Program-made: the position numbers and the translations under genes
Part shown: positions 63,022 to 64,000 of the stretch, in pieces
Layout: each line of letters opens with the position of its first letter
Numbering within the stretch: the first letter of the stretch is position 1
The notes under the pieces: generated by a model
Seen by the model: the letters and a program-made list of their open reading frames with translations, nothing else
The model's database searches: none
What the model was told of the DNA's origin: nothing
Source: Aureispira sp963837355
GTDB lineage: Bacteria > Bacteroidota > Bacteroidia > Chitinophagales > Saprospiraceae
DNA: 64,000 nt
Assembly (NCBI GenBank): GCA_963837355.1
Contig: CAWIMY010000007.1
Location: forward strand, 1,302,001-1,366,000
Direction of reading: 5' to 3'

Positions 63022-63832
63022 TTTGCTAGACGACCCAAGAGATAAGGGCCAGTTGGCCGAAGAGCTGGGCTTGGTACGTGTGGTGGCCTTGGCTTTCTTG
63101 GCCAAATGGATAGTGGATTTGTTTTTTCGCTTGCAAACGGACAGCCTTATCTTTGAAGGGGGCTACGTGGTGTGGGTGCTTGTTTTTGTTCAATTGGCGG
63201 TGGTGCAACGTGCGCTGTATGCCTTTTATCGCTGCCATGATCAGGTGTTGATGCGCTACTTACGCCTGTTTTATGGAGCCTTGGGCTTGTTCTTTCTGTC
63301 GATTGCCTTAGTAGTGTCTGACACCATGATGGGGGCTTTATTTCCTTATTTTTCTCATAATGTGATTTTGCTGCTTATTGATAGCCTATTGGCGTTATTA
63401 CTAATACGGTATTATTTAAATTTAGGCGAAAGCCCGAACTATTGGCGTTTCTTAGAACGTTTGGTGTGGCTCAGTTTGGCAATAATGGGCAGCTACAAAA
63501 TTTGGATTACTTATTACTATCAAGATTATCTGATGACCAGTAATCTAGTAGGAATAGGGGTCGACTGGATGTTCAAGCTGCTGTTTCCAACGCTCGTATT
63601 TATTCTTTGGGGGATCTTCTACAAAAAAGTCCATCTCCACAACCGCTGGTTACTCTTGCTCTCTGCCTTGGCGGTTGTTTGCTGGAAATCAGGGCTGCAC
63701 TTTCAATACCAACGATTGGAAATGGTAGAAATACGCTTATTTTTGGGGGCTATTTTAGCCGTTCTGGCTTTTGCTAGCTCGTTTAATAAAGCTGCTTCTG
63801 ACGAGGAGGAAAATGGCGATATTATAGAGTGA
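63014..63832 (+). CDS. Multi-pass membrane protein (272 aa)
   Basis: The ATG at 63014 lies inside the previous gene. About eight transmembrane helices (VVALAFLAKWIVDLFF, VVWVLVFVQLAVVQRALYAF, LFYGALGLFFLSIALVVSDT, WLLLLSALAVVCWK, LFLGAILAVLAFAS) and an acidic C-terminal tail (DEEENGDIIE). The start MSDLLDDP echoes the ELLD(D) starts on either side. Function unknown; probably forms a complex with its neighbours. Confidence 0.8.
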   Translation: MSDLLDDPRDKGQLAEELGLVRVVALAFLAKWIVDLFFRLQTDSLIFEGGYVVWVLVFVQLAVVQRALYAFYRCHDQVLMRYLRLFYGALGLFFLSIALVVSDTMMGALFPYFSHNVILLLIDSLLALLLIRYYLNLGESPNYWRFLERLVWLSLAIMGSYKIWITYYYQDYLMTSNLVGIGVDWMFKLLFPTLVFILWGIFYKKVHLHNRWLLLLSALAVVCWKSGLHFQYQRLEMVEIRLFLGAILAVLAFASSFNKAASDEEENGDIIE

Positions 63833-63878
63833 AATTCTAGCAATTGCTTAGTTTAGAAGCTCATTAGACCCCCGCCTT

Positions 63879-64000
63879 ATGCAAGAACTATTAGATCAAC
63901 CTCTATCCCTGCCCTCCGAACAGGCACCTATACCCACTATTCTCCGAGTAACAGGCGGCCTATTACTTGTCTTTTGGACACTTTTTGCCTATTTAGAAAT
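63879..64000 (+). CDS. Start of a third membrane protein, truncated by the window
   Basis: ATG 63879 opens MQELLDQPLSLPSEQAPIPT and then a hydrophobic helix (TGGLLLVFWTLFAYLE) when the window ends. It aligns with the first 40 residues of the 62248-63021 protein (ELLD, P-x-P, TG-x-x-L-x-FW, LE), so it is likely a paralogue in the same operon, 46 bp after the previous stop. Confidence 0.7.
   Translation, partial: MQELLDQPLSLPSEQAPIPTILRVTGGLLLVFWTLFAYLE

Noticed and set aside
1..64000. CRISPR array
   Set aside because: No series of regularly spaced identical repeats was seen. The 52-53.4 kb array consists of diverged ORFs, not short repeats with spacers.

Overview
The window looks like a chromosomal segment of a Bacteroidota bacterium, probably Saprospiria-like. 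The evidence is a type B T9SS C-terminal sorting domain (1-323), ECF sigma/FecR/STN trios, Bacteroidota promoter boxes of the TAnnTTTG type, typical Bacteroidota families (DUF4834, DUF6029), and TlpA, KdsC and LptG-like genes. GC is moderate by eye. TGA is a genuine stop codon here: several intact genes end in it, and one TGA overlaps the next ATG.

Layout. 1-2.4 kb: the tail of a secreted T9SS protein, two very small minus-strand genes, a MITE-like element and a lipoprotein. 2.7-8.5 kb: two ECF sigma factor modules, each with a membrane anti-sigma-like partner; the second also has an STN-domain surface-repeat protein. 8.8-31 kb: mostly housekeeping, including ferredoxin, IscX, KdsC, an MBL hydrolase, an AGMO-like hydroxylase, a SpoIIE phosphatase, ExoIII, a thioesterase, LRR proteins, TsaB, an LptF/G permease, TypA, UvrC, an ABC ATPase and a TlpA-like thioredoxin facing a DUF6029 outer membrane protein. 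32.9-34.0 kb is decayed DNA. tRNA-Ser and tRNA-Pro lie at 35.4-35.6 kb.

35.9-42.8 kb is a co-directional run of exported proteins. It includes a coiled-coil envelope protein and three tandem phosphodiester-glycosidase-like (NAGPA/DUF2233) genes, the first of them frameshifted, followed by a LamG protein and an esterase. 43.9-51.9 kb holds a 1795-residue protein without a signal peptide, a 283-residue partner, and an exported protein with an S74 (endosialidase chaperone) domain. 52.0-53.4 kb is an unusual minus-strand array of six tiny ORFs. Three of them carry an in-frame TGA at the position where the intact copy has Trp.

54.6-58.9 kb is a tightly packed minus-strand operon: glycosyltransferase, radical SAM enzyme, O-methyltransferase and WG-repeat-like protein, preceded by a tiny Asn/Lys-rich ORF. 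From 59.1 kb to the end runs the most system-like locus: a sigma-54 activator with an N-terminal CARF-like sensor (RtcR-like layout), an HNH endonuclease-like protein 12 bp downstream, then two multi-pass membrane proteins and the start of a third. The regulator is preceded by an AT-rich region with a 13-bp direct repeat and a palindrome. I propose it as a signal-gated nuclease/membrane module, possibly defensive; the family assignments rest on motifs and the function is inference.

Many entries start at an internal codon later than the longest open frame, because signal peptides or conserved N termini begin there. These choices are stated per gene.
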